A program made the translations under genes and the position numbers. A stretch of DNA of 64,000 nucleotides, taken from the NCBI RefSeq assembly GCF_004000825.1, contig NZ_BILZ01000011.1, forward strand, positions 45,779-109,778, given 5' to 3'. The notes beneath the pieces were generated by a model that did not search any database, had not been told where the DNA came from, and saw nothing but the letters and a program-made list of their open reading frames with translations. The stretch comes from Paenibacillus kobensis NBRC 15729. Its GTDB lineage: Bacteria > Bacillota > Bacilli > Paenibacillales > Paenibacillaceae. This document shows, piece after piece, positions 45,205-55,600 of this stretch. Numbering within the stretch: position 1 is the stretch's first letter; each line of letters opens with the position of its first letter.

Positions 45205-48200
45205 TTGAAGAAAATCATATTATTATTAACAACGGTCATCCTTGTATGCTCATCTGCATCCATAGGATATGCGGCAAGCATTCCTGCCGACAGCACGCCT
45301 CCAACCGCGCCAGTGTTGAAGTTCACACCGTCTGGTTGGACGAAACAATCGGTTATGGTCGAGGTTACGAACGGAACGGACAGCCAGAGCGGCGTTCAAA
45401 AGTCTCAGTATAAGATCGGTGCCGGAGCATGGACGGATTATAGCACTGCGATTACGATTAGCGATGAAGGAGTATATGATTTATCTGCTAGGACGTTGGA
45501 CAATGCCGGCAACATCAGTTCGGAAGCAACCGGGCAAGCGAAAGTGGATAAAACACTGCCGGTCACAACTCACCGCGTAGACGGCAAGCTGACTAGCGGA
45601 TGGTATTCGACGGATCCGATCATTACGCTGCTTCCTACCGATAAGCAGATTGGTTCGGGCGTTGACAAAACGTACTACCAATTAGACGGGGGCGCTAATA
45701 CGCAGTATACGAGTCCCGTCTTAATATCGGTAGATGGCACTCATAAGTTAACCTACTACTCAGTGGATAAAGCAGGAAATACGGAAGCAACCAAATCAGT
45801 GCAAGTAAAGCTGGACAAGAAAGCGCCTGTCGCTCCTACGATTACGTTGAAGCGGGATGCCTACCCTTGGACAGGGAAGGGGATGAATTGGAGTCAGTTC
45901 GACGCCGATTTGTCCTTAAGCGGCGGAACCGACGACGGGAGCGGAGCTGTCACGATGCAATATCGGATCGGTGAAACCGGCGACTGGGTCAAATATAGCG
46001 CCCCGATTCGTTTGCATTACGATTATAGCAACGTCAATATTTATGCTAGATCGATAGACGGTGCAGGTAACATAAGCAACACCGTCATTAAAACATTTAC
46101 GGCACTATATCTTTCCGGGTCCTCCTGCTGCGGCATTGAGCTAGAGGGAGCAAGCAAGCTTCTTCTGTACAGCGGAAGTCCCGATTATACGTACAGCGGC
46201 ATTAATAATGTAATTTGGAGAGCCGATGGCGGCCTCTACTTTGATTATTCTGTCCGGTATGCAGACGGCACCTCTTCTGCAGCTATCCCTGGCAGCGCGA
46301 GTAAAGCCAATATTGACAAAGTGGACAAGATATGGGACAGCCAAGCTCCGACGACTCCGGTAAATGTTAAGCTGTCGAACATTAGGAATATCGGCGCGAC
46401 GCTTACATGGACGGCTTCGTCCGATAATGGTGCTGTAGCGGGCTATAATGTTTATGTGGGCGGAGAGTTAAAAGGATTCACCGCAACGCCTAAGTTTACG
46501 ATTACGGGGCTTGTGCCAAACAGCAACTACAGCGTGACGGTTCGGGCTGTCGACGATGCGAGAAACCTGTCAGAACCGAGCGCTATGCAAACGTTCAAAA
46601 CAACGGGGGATCTCACAGGACCGAGCATACCTACCGCGTTGGCTGTATCCACGCTTTCGGACGGCAGCCTAGGGCTCATTTGGAAAGCATCTACCGATAA
46701 TTTCGGCATAATGGAGTACAGAGTGTTTAATGGGTCAACGTTAGCTGGCTCTTCAACGACCAACAATTTTAAGCTGACGAACATTCGGCCGAACACCGCT
46801 TATCAATTGTCGGTACAGGCAGTGGATGTTGACGGCAATATTTCGGGGAAGAGCGCGGTACTCCAATTCACGACCGGCTCTGACGTTGTGCCGCCAAGCG
46901 CACCTGCGAATCTAGCAGCTACGGCGGTAACAGATAAAACGGTTGATTTGACATGGGCGGCTGCGAAGGATAATGTCGGCGTAACCAAATATGTCATTCT
47001 CCGGAATGGCACTCCTATTGGTTCGACGGACAAGCTGACCTATAAGGCGAGCAGTCTTAGCCCGAATACTTCTTACACCTTCACCGTTAAGGCGGAAGAT
47101 GCAGCCGGCTTACAATCGCTTGATTCCAATAGCGTCAGTGCAAAAACAACCGCTGCCGGAATTACAGGATTAACCGTAGTACCGTATGTTGCTGGCATCG
47201 AGATTAGTTGGCAGGCAGTCAGCGGCGCAACGGGTTACGATGTTGAAATTAACGGGACGGCCGTGTCCACGACGGCAACGAGCTATACCAAAACGAAGCT
47301 GGTTTCGAATACGAGTTATGCCGTTCGGGTACGGGCCAAAAATGCCGCAGGCGAAGGGGCATGGAGCAGTCTGGTTACAGTCAAGACCAAGCTGGCGATA
47401 CCGACCATTGGGTTGGCTTCGGCGAGTAAGGATCAGCTGACGGTCAGCTGGGCGAAAATAACAGGGGCAACGAAGTATGAGCTTGAAATCGACGGGACGA
47501 TAGTTGAGGTCACCGATACGAAGTATACGCATACTGGATTGCAGCCGAGTACGGCGCATAGCTATCGTGTGCGGGCGAAAAGCGCGGATAACGAAAGCGA
47601 TTGGAGCACGGCGCTCAATAAGATGACAACGCCTGCGAAAGTAACGGGCGTGAGTGTGAAAGCGACCTCCCATACAACGTTGACGGTGAGCTGGCCGGCT
47701 GTAGCTGGCGCGGCAGTGTACCGTGTCGAAGTAGACGGTAAGGTGGAGGACAGTTCTACGAACAGCTACACCAAATCGTTATTAATGGCCGCTTCTAGCC
47801 ACTCGATTCGAGTGCTTGCCGTTAATAGCGGGGGAGAAGGCGAGTGGAGTGATCCCGTTACCGCTATGACATTGCTGCCGGTACCGGCTCAAATCACTGC
47901 GGAACCGACTAGCAATGCTATAACTCTTAAATGGGAAGCGGCATACCTGGCGACCGCTTATGAAGTGGAAGTGGACGGGAAGGTCGTTAGCGTCGGAGCG
48001 AATCTGACTTATTCGCACACGAAACTCGCATCTAACTCGACTCATAAATATAGGGTACGGGCAAAGAACAGTAATAACTTGAGCAACTGGAGCGATGTAC
48101 TGAGTATCTCGACTACGATCGGAACTACGACATCGGTGAATGCTGCAGCGACGAGCTCGTCGCTTGCGATTAGTTGGACGGCAGTCAGCGGCGCTGCCAG

Positions 48201-51200
48201 CTATGAGGTTGAAGTCAACGGCGCAGTAGCTGCGAGTCCGACAACGACAAGTTATTCCCAAAGCGGATTGCCTGCGAATACCGCTTACATCGTTCGTGTT
48301 CGAGCGAAATCGAGTGGAAGCACAGGCGACTGGAGCTCGAACTATACGTTCAAAACGTTATTGCCAACGCCGACGGTAACGTTAGGCGCATCGACAGCGA
48401 GCCAAATTTCGCTTAGCTGGGCAGCCATTGCAGGAGCAACGAAATATGAGGTTGAAGCAGACGGAGCGTCCTTAGGGGAAGTAACCACGCTTACTTATGC
48501 GCATAAAAGTTTGACGGCAAGCAGTTCGCATACGTATCGGGTTCGCGCGAAAAGCGCCGACAATGCGAGTGACTGGAGCGCGGCAGTCAGCAAGTCCACG
48601 CTGCCAGCCGCCGTAACGGGTGTCGCCGTTATTCCGACCAGCTCGACGCTGGCGATCAGTTGGACGGCGGCAACGGGAGCAACTGGTTATGATGTCGAAA
48701 TTAACGGCGTATCGTCTGCGAACGCATCGACAAGCCTTACGAAGACCAATCTGCCAGCGAATACGGATTATACGATCCGGGTACGCGCGAAGAATAGCGC
48801 AGGCAGCGGAGGCTGGAGCGCGGCAGTAACGGCGAAAACTTTATTGCCTACGCCTGCAGTAACGGCAGTGTCCTTGAGCACTCAAATGACATTAAGCTGG
48901 GCAGCTGTTACCGGAGCGACGGAGTATGAAGTGGAAGTGGACGGCAAAGCCGTCAGTGCAGGTGCAAGCACGACGTATGCATACAAGACCCTCTTGCCGA
49001 ACACTTCGCACACATACAGAGTGCGGGCGAAGAGCGCCAACAATGCGAGTGACTGGACGGCACTGGTCAACAAGAAAACGGCGCCAGCCAAAACGGTCGG
49101 CCTGGCGGCAACGCCATCCAGTTCATCGCTTGCTATAAGTTGGACGGCGTCAGATGGAGCAACCGGGTATGAGGTCGATATTAACGGTACGGTGACGATG
49201 AACACAACGACCAGCCTGACGAAGAGCAGTCTGCCGGCGAATACAAGTTACACGATCAAGGTACGCGCGAAGAATAGCGATGGGTACGGGGATTGGAGCG
49301 CGTCAGTTACAAAGAAAACCTTATTGGCGACGCCAACTGTAACGTTAGGCGCATCGACAGCGAGCCAAATTCCGCTTAGCTGGGCAGCCATTGCAGGCGC
49401 AACGAAATACGAGATTGAAGCGGACGGCGTGTCTGCCGGAGAAGTAACCACGCTTACTTATGCACATAACGGTTTGACGGCAAGCAGTTCGCATACGTAT
49501 CGGGTTCGCGCGAAGAGCGCCGACAATACGAGCGACTGGAGCACGTCGGTCAGCAAATCGACGACACCGTCTGTCGTAACGGGGCTGAGCGTCATTCCAA
49601 CCAGCTCGACGCTGGCCATCAGTTGGACGGCCGCAACGGGCGCAACCGGGTACGATGTCGAAATTAACGGCGTATCGTCGCCGAACACGACGACCAGCCT
49701 CACGAAGAGCAGTCTGCCAGCGAATACGGATTATTCGATTCGAGTACGCGCGAATAACAGCGCAGGCAGCGGAGGCTGGAGCACGCCAGTTACAACGAAA
49801 ACTTTGTTAACGACCCCAACAACGGTAACGGCAGTGTCCTTGAGCACTCAAATGACATTAAGCTGGGCAGCTGTTACCGGAGCAACGGAGTATGAAGTGG
49901 AAGTGGACGGCAAAGCCGTCAGTGCAGGTGCAAGCACGACTTATGTATATAAGAGCCTCTTGCCGAACACTTCGCACACGTACAGAGTGCGGGCGAAGAG
50001 CGCCAACAATGCGAGCGATTGGACAGCACTGGTCAACAAGAAAACGGCGCCAGCCAAAACAGTCGGTCTGGCGGCAACGCCATCCAGCTCGTCGCTCGCT
50101 ATAAGTTGGACGCAGTCAGATGGAGCTACCGGGTATGAGGTCGATATTAACGGTACGGTGACGACGAACACAACGACCAGTCTGACGAAGAGCAGTCTGC
50201 CGGCGAATACGAGTTACACGATCAAGGTACGCGCGAAGAATAGTGAAGGAAACGGGGATTGGAGCGCGGCTGTCACAACGAAAACCTTATTGGCGACACC
50301 GGTGTTAAAAACAACGCCAGCAAGCACCCAGAACGTACTGAGTTGGGCAGCTATTGCCGGAGCGACCGGATATGAGGTTGAACTTGATGGTGCGGTGGTC
50401 AGTGCAGGAACCAGCACGTCCTATACGCATTCCGGATTGACGCCAAGCACGACGCATACGTACCGGGCGCGGGCGGTGAATGCAGCCAACTCCAGCGCTT
50501 GGACGGCGCCGGTCAGCCAATATACGACTCCAGCAGTTGTGACCGGCGTTAACGTAATTCCGACTAGCAACGACATTACGATCAACTGGACGGCGGTTAC
50601 AGGCGCTTCTTCTGGCTATGATGTAGAGATCGATGGAGTTGTTGTAAGCAGCGCCGCTGCGAGCTACGTGAAGAACGGATTGACTGCCGATACGGATCAT
50701 TCCGTCCGGGTACGCGCCAAAAACAGCGGCGGAGCGGGCGATTGGAGCGCGTTAATAACGAAGAAAACGATGATGGAGACGCCAGTTGTAACGGCTGTCT
50801 CGACCAGCAGCCAGATTACGTTAAGCTGGGCAGCCATTGCCGGGACGACCAAGTACGAGGTCGAGGTAGATGGCGTCGTTAAGAGTAACGGGACCAATAT
50901 AACGTATGCTCATACGGGAGTGAGTCCAAGTACATCACACACCTATAGAGTACGTTCGACTAATGCAACGAACAGCAGCGCATGGAGTACGGTTGTTAAC
51001 AAAATGACGCTGCCGGCCGCTGCGGCAGGAGTAAGCGCAGTGCCGACCAGCGATTCCTTAGCTATCACTTGGACGGCGGTTACGGGGGCAACGGGTTACG
51101 AGGTCGACGTTAATGGTACGGTTGTTCCAAGTACGGCAACAAGCTATACGAAGAGCGGACTAGCTGCCAATACGAGCTACACCGTTCGAGTACGCGCGAA

Positions 51201-52455
51201 GAACAGCGAAGGGGCTGGAGCTTGGAGTACGACGGTCACGGCAAGAACCTTGCTTGTAACGCCAACTGTAACGCCAGTTGCGACGGTCAGCCAGATTACG
51301 TTAAGCTGGCCGGCGATTACAGGAGCAACCGAGTATGAGATCGAAGTGGACGGCGTGAAGAGCAGCAATGGAACGAGCAGATCCTACGTGCATACGGGTC
51401 TTCTGCCAAGCTCGTCTCATACCTATAGCGTACGTGCCAAGAACGCAAGCAATGCCAGCGAATGGACGGCAATCCTTACCCAGTACACGACGCCGGCGGA
51501 GGTAACGGGCATTAATGCCATACCTACCAGTACGTCGCTTGTTATTACCTGGCCAACGGTTGCGGGAACGACAGGTTACGAAGTAGAGATTAACGGCACG
51601 GCTACGGCTAGTGCTTCAGCGAACTTCACGAAAAATGGGCTAGCGGCCAATACAGCCTACGTGATTCGGGTTCGCGCGAAAAATAACGGAGGCACCGGCA
51701 TATGGAGCGCGCCGGTCAACGTGAAGACGCAGCTAGTAACGCCGGCCGTAACGGCAGTTTCAGCCAAAGACCGTATGACATTGACTTGGGCGGCCGTTGC
51801 GGGCGCAACGGAGTACGAGGTTGAGTTCGACGGTGTAGCTGTTAGTGCAGGAGCGAACACGACGTATACGGCTTCGGGATTATCGCCGAACACGGCACAC
51901 ACTTATCGAGTGCGTGCGTTGACCGCAGGGAACAACAGTGCTTGGACGCCAGGCGCCAGCAAGTACACGACGCCGGTTGCCGTTACAGGCGTTTCGGCTG
52001 TGCCGACCAGTTCTTCGATTGCACTTACTTGGCCAGCGGTAGCAGGCGCGACCGGTTACGATGTCGAGGTCAACGGGGCAATTGAACCGGTCACAACGAC
52101 GAGTTACACGAAGAGCAGTCTCCCTGTCAATACGGATTACACGATCCGGGTACGTGCGAAGAACAGCGGAGGCGAAGGGGAATGGAGCACACCGCTCGCT
52201 TCGAAGACGCTGTTAACGACGCCGACGGCAACAGCAGCATCCGCTAGCGGAAAAATTACGTTAAGCTGGTCGGGCGTAACGGGAGCGACCGGTTACGAAG
52301 TGGAGGTCGATGGCGGTGCGGTCATCCGCATTGCCAGCACTTCATACAGCCACACTGGCCTAGCGGCGGGCACATTGCACAATTATCGCATACGTGCAAT
52401 TAATGCGAACAATGCGAGTGAATGGAGCGCAATCATTACGCAAACAGCTAACTAG
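45205..52455 (+). CDS. Giant secreted fibronectin-type-III repeat protein
   Basis: 2416 residues. Signal peptide IILLLTTVILVCSSASIGYA. About residues 28-375 hold three Ig-like modules with YxxDGG and SxDKAGN patterns (OmpL47-type). Next are 25 FN3 domains: three long ones with WTASSD/DN loops, then 22 short ones of about 80 residues that alternate between two types, each with a Trp in the B strand and YxVRAK in the F strand. A 963-bp stretch is duplicated in tandem at about 48364-50289. The protein ends right after the last FN3 domain, without LPXTG, SLH or other anchor. TTG 45205 with GAGGAG eight bases before it beats ATG 45199. Likely an adhesin, matrix or polysaccharide-binding protein; function unproven. 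Confidence 0.85.
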   Translation: MKKIILLLTTVILVCSSASIGYAASIPADSTPPTAPVLKFTPSGWTKQSVMVEVTNGTDSQSGVQKSQYKIGAGAWTDYSTAITISDEGVYDLSARTLDNAGNISSEATGQAKVDKTLPVTTHRVDGKLTSGWYSTDPIITLLPTDKQIGSGVDKTYYQLDGGANTQYTSPVLISVDGTHKLTYYSVDKAGNTEATKSVQVKLDKKAPVAPTITLKRDAYPWTGKGMNWSQFDADLSLSGGTDDGSGAVTMQYRIGETGDWVKYSAPIRLHYDYSNVNIYARSIDGAGNISNTVIKTFTALYLSGSSCCGIELEGASKLLLYSGSPDYTYSGINNVIWRADGGLYFDYSVRYADGTSSAAIPGSASKANIDKVDKIWDSQAPTTPVNVKLSNIRNIGATLTWTASSDNGAVAGYNVYVGGELKGFTATPKFTITGLVPNSNYSVTVRAVDDARNLSEPSAMQTFKTTGDLTGPSIPTALAVSTLSDGSLGLIWKASTDNFGIMEYRVFNGSTLAGSSTTNNFKLTNIRPNTAYQLSVQAVDVDGNISGKSAVLQFTTGSDVVPPSAPANLAATAVTDKTVDLTWAAAKDNVGVTKYVILRNGTPIGSTDKLTYKASSLSPNTSYTFTVKAEDAAGLQSLDSNSVSAKTTAAGITGLTVVPYVAGIEISWQAVSGATGYDVEINGTAVSTTATSYTKTKLVSNTSYAVRVRAKNAAGEGAWSSLVTVKTKLAIPTIGLASASKDQLTVSWAKITGATKYELEIDGTIVEVTDTKYTHTGLQPSTAHSYRVRAKSADNESDWSTALNKMTTPAKVTGVSVKATSHTTLTVSWPAVAGAAVYRVEVDGKVEDSSTNSYTKSLLMAASSHSIRVLAVNSGGEGEWSDPVTAMTLLPVPAQITAEPTSNAITLKWEAAYLATAYEVEVDGKVVSVGANLTYSHTKLASNSTHKYRVRAKNSNNLSNWSDVLSISTTIGTTTSVNAAATSSSLAISWTAVSGAASYEVEVNGAVAASPTTTSYSQSGLPANTAYIVRVRAKSSGSTGDWSSNYTFKTLLPTPTVTLGASTASQISLSWAAIAGATKYEVEADGASLGEVTTLTYAHKSLTASSSHTYRVRAKSADNASDWSAAVSKSTLPAAVTGVAVIPTSSTLAISWTAATGATGYDVEINGVSSANASTSLTKTNLPANTDYTIRVRAKNSAGSGGWSAAVTAKTLLPTPAVTAVSLSTQMTLSWAAVTGATEYEVEVDGKAVSAGASTTYAYKTLLPNTSHTYRVRAKSANNASDWTALVNKKTAPAKTVGLAATPSSSSLAISWTASDGATGYEVDINGTVTMNTTTSLTKSSLPANTSYTIKVRAKNSDGYGDWSASVTKKTLLATPTVTLGASTASQIPLSWAAIAGATKYEIEADGVSAGEVTTLTYAHNGLTASSSHTYRVRAKSADNTSDWSTSVSKSTTPSVVTGLSVIPTSSTLAISWTAATGATGYDVEINGVSSPNTTTSLTKSSLPANTDYSIRVRANNSAGSGGWSTPVTTKTLLTTPTTVTAVSLSTQMTLSWAAVTGATEYEVEVDGKAVSAGASTTYVYKSLLPNTSHTYRVRAKSANNASDWTALVNKKTAPAKTVGLAATPSSSSLAISWTQSDGATGYEVDINGTVTTNTTTSLTKSSLPANTSYTIKVRAKNSEGNGDWSAAVTTKTLLATPVLKTTPASTQNVLSWAAIAGATGYEVELDGAVVSAGTSTSYTHSGLTPSTTHTYRARAVNAANSSAWTAPVSQYTTPAVVTGVNVIPTSNDITINWTAVTGASSGYDVEIDGVVVSSAAASYVKNGLTADTDHSVRVRAKNSGGAGDWSALITKKTMMETPVVTAVSTSSQITLSWAAIAGTTKYEVEVDGVVKSNGTNITYAHTGVSPSTSHTYRVRSTNATNSSAWSTVVNKMTLPAAAAGVSAVPTSDSLAITWTAVTGATGYEVDVNGTVVPSTATSYTKSGLAANTSYTVRVRAKNSEGAGAWSTTVTARTLLVTPTVTPVATVSQITLSWPAITGATEYEIEVDGVKSSNGTSRSYVHTGLLPSSSHTYSVRAKNASNASEWTAILTQYTTPAEVTGINAIPTSTSLVITWPTVAGTTGYEVEINGTATASASANFTKNGLAANTAYVIRVRAKNNGGTGIWSAPVNVKTQLVTPAVTAVSAKDRMTLTWAAVAGATEYEVEFDGVAVSAGANTTYTASGLSPNTAHTYRVRALTAGNNSAWTPGASKYTTPVAVTGVSAVPTSSSIALTWPAVAGATGYDVEVNGAIEPVTTTSYTKSSLPVNTDYTIRVRAKNSGGEGEWSTPLASKTLLTTPTATAASASGKITLSWSGVTGATGYEVEVDGGAVIRIASTSYSHTGLAAGTLHNYRIRAINANNASEWSAIITQTAN
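48364..50289. repeat. Tandem duplication of 963 bp (four FN3 domains) inside the giant gene
   Basis: The phrase encoding GASTASQI-(S/P)-LSWAAIAGATKYE occurs at 48376 and again 963 bases later at 49339. The following three FN3 domains repeat in the same order with high identity. 963 bases equal 321 codons, so the frame is kept. The flanking FN3 domains are more divergent. Confidence 0.85.
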
Positions 52456-52475
52456 AGTTGAAGCTCATATATGTT

Positions 52476-52510
52476 ATAGGTCGGCCGTTAATGGCTGACC
52501 TATTTTTTTT
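52476..52510 (+). terminator. Terminator of the giant gene
   Basis: ATAGGTCGGCC pairs with GGCTGACCTAT, followed by nine T. Confidence 0.85.
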
Positions 52511-52619
52511 GAAGTGGAAGATACGATCCGTATCTTTATGAGACCAACGTCTCATTACACCGCATTGTAACTGATATAAAATAAAGAAATAGACAAAAAC
52601 AAAGAGCTGCTTTCAATTT

Positions 52620-52633
52620 AGAAAGCGCTTGCA
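52620..52633. promoter_or_regulatory. cre-like catabolite repression site
   Basis: AGAAAGCGCTTGCA matches the CcpA cre pattern TGNAANCGNWNNCA with one mismatch. It lies 37 bases before the cellulase start, so glucose repression of that gene is likely. Confidence 0.7.
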
Positions 52634-52670
52634 ATTGGTGAGGGGCGAATCATTAACAGGAGGATGCCCT

Positions 52671-55600
52671 ATGAGAGCGAGCAAAGTAAACCGGTTATGG
52701 ATCGTCATGTTGATCGCTGCGCTTGTCGCGGCTTATTTGCCGGTCGTCAGCAGTGCAGCGCCTAATCCTGAACTAGGACCAGCAGAAGCGCACAGCGCGG
52801 CAGGAGACCCTTTGTTGAAGGCGCCGGGCAAGAAGCCTTCGGCTGCAGGCGCGCTGCACATCATCGAGCAGGACGGGAAGAAGACGCTTGGCGATAAGGA
52901 CGGCAATCCCATTCAACTGCGGGGAATGAGCACGCATGGCTTGCAGTGGTTTCCCGAAATTATTAACGACAATGCTTTCGCCGCACTGGCGGACGATTGG
53001 AATTCAAACATTATTCGTCTTGCGATGTATGTCGGCGAGGGCGGTTACGCATCGAATCCTGCTCTGAACAAGCAGCGGGTCATGAATGGCATCGATTATG
53101 CCATTGCGAACGATCTGTACGTGATCGTCGACTGGCATGTTCATTCGCCGGGCAATCCGAATGCGGATGTGTACAGCGGAGCCATGGACTTCTTCAAGGA
53201 AATATCGGAGAAATATCCGAATAATCCGAACCTCGTTTATGAGCTGGCGAACGAGCCAAGCAGCAATGACGGCGGAGTCGCAGGCGGCGGAGTGACGAAT
53301 GACGCTGCCGGCTGGCAAGCCGTGAAATCGTATGCGGAGCCGATTATTAAGATGCTGCGCGACAGCGGCAACGACAACCTTGTTATCGTCGGCAGTCCGA
53401 ACTGGAGCCAGCGTCCCGACCTGGCCGCAGACAATCCGATTAACGATGGCAATACGGCGTATACGGTTCATTTCTACACGGGAACACATCAGCCGTCGTC
53501 TAACAGCGAAGACCGCGGCAATGTGATGAGCAATGTCCGTTATGCGCTGGAGCATGGCGCCGCTGTCTTCTCGACGGAATGGGGAACGAGCGAAGCAAGC
53601 GGCAATAACGGACCTTATCTCGACGAAGCGGACGTATGGCTAAGGTTCCTGAATGAGAACAACATCAGTTGGACGAATTGGTCGCTGACGAATAAGAATG
53701 AGACATCGGCAGCATTCATGCCGCTGGAACTGGGCAAGCAGAATGCGACGGATCTGAATCCGGGCGATGATCAGGTATGGGCTCCCCGTGAACTTAGCTT
53801 GTCCGGCGAGTACGTTCGGGCGAGGATTAAAGGGATTGCGTATGAACCGATCGACCGGACAGTGAAGGAAAGCTACAATACAGTCATCTGGAATTTCGAT
53901 GACGGGACGACGCAAGGCTTCGGCGTTAACTCGGATAGTCCTGTTAAGACGGTGACGCTGTCGAACACTAGTAATGGCTTGTCCATTGCCGGCTTAGGAA
54001 CAGGTAATGATGTGTCCGCCTCGAACTTCTGGGGTAATCCGCGCCTATCGGCTGATGGTACAGCCATCCATCCTAACGTGCTCGGCGCGGAAAAGCTGAC
54101 GATGGACGTCATTGCGCCGTCGAAGACGACGGTCGCTATTGCAGCGGTTCCGCAGAGCAGCTCTGCTGGCTGGGCGAATCCGAAGCGTGCGGTGCAAGTG
54201 ACGCCGGAGCAATTCGTGCAGCAAGAGGACGGAAGCTACAAAGCGACGGTGACGATTACGGCTGACGATGCGCCTAATCTGCAGGCGATAGCGTCGCATG
54301 CCACCGATAACGTGATGACGAATCTTATTCTGTTCATCGGAACGGCTTCGGGGGCGGATTCGATCGTTCTGGACAACATTGCGGTATCGGGCAACCGTGC
54401 CGTCGTAGAGCAGCCGGTCGTCCATGCACCGCTTGGAACGGCAGCGTTGCCTTCCACCTTCGAGGGCGAGGAAGCGACCAGACAAGGCTGGAACTGGGAC
54501 GGCGGCTCCGGTGTGAAGTCGGCGTTAACGATTGAGCAGGCGAACGGGTCGGGCGCGCTTTCCTGGGAGACGGTCTATCCGGACGTGAAGCCGACCGATG
54601 GCTGGGCTTCTGCGCCAAGACTCATCTTGAGCGGCATTAATGCGATGAGAGGCCTGCACGACCGCTTGGCGTTCGATTTCTATATCGATCCGGTTCGGGC
54701 AAGCGAAGGGGCAATATCGATTAATCTCGCTTTCGCTCCGCCAGCGCTTGGCTATTGGGCTCAAGCCGCTGCGAATGTGAATGTTCCGCTGGACAAGCTT
54801 AATACGCTGCAGCGGACACCAGAAGGATTGTATTATGTGCCGGTATCATTCGATCTGACGAACATTGCAGACAATAAAGTGATCGGGCTGGATACGCTGC
54901 TTCGCGATATTACGCTTGTCATGGCGGATGCGGGAAGCAACTTCCAAGGGCGGATGTATGTTGATAACATCCGGTTCGATTCGGTTCCTAGCGCGCCGAC
55001 AGGGCTGACAGCCGCAGCGGGCAACGGACAGGTTGTATTGAATTGGGATGCTTCCGCAGCAGGCGGACTGACCTACAGCGTAAAGCGCTCGACGGAGCAA
55101 GGGGCTTCCTATGCGACGGTAACGTCCAGCGTGTATGGTTCGACGAGCTACACGGATGCGGGTCTTACGAACGGGGTGAAATATTACTACGTCGTAACAG
55201 CATCGAATAAGGCAGGAGAGAGCGCGCCTTCCTCCGAAGCATCGGCTACGCCTTACAGCAGTAATGTCTATGTGTCTTCGGCGCCTGCCCCAGCGAACAC
55301 GGAAGAGGATTGGTTCGACCTGCCTTCCGCTGGAAGCGACGGGGTCGTGAAGGTTGCTGTCGACGGCGCATTCCGTATCCATGCGAATGACGAAGCTCTT
55401 GCTGGCGCGAAAGCAGTGGAGTTCACAAGCGGCATGACATCCGTGCGCATTCCGGCTGCAGTTATTCGCCAATTGCAAAGTCTGATAAGCGGGCCGGAGC
55501 TTGCCAAAGCGGCAATCGTCCTGCGGATGGCGCCGCTGTCCGCATCCGAGCGGGCAGCTCTGCTGGAGCAGGCGGGTGAAGTGAACGGAGCGGATCTAAC

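Noticed and set aside
45205..52455. Reverse-strand reading frames inside the giant FN3 gene
   Set aside because: They recur in register with the repeats and have no ribosome sites; they are shadows of the repetitive coding sequence.
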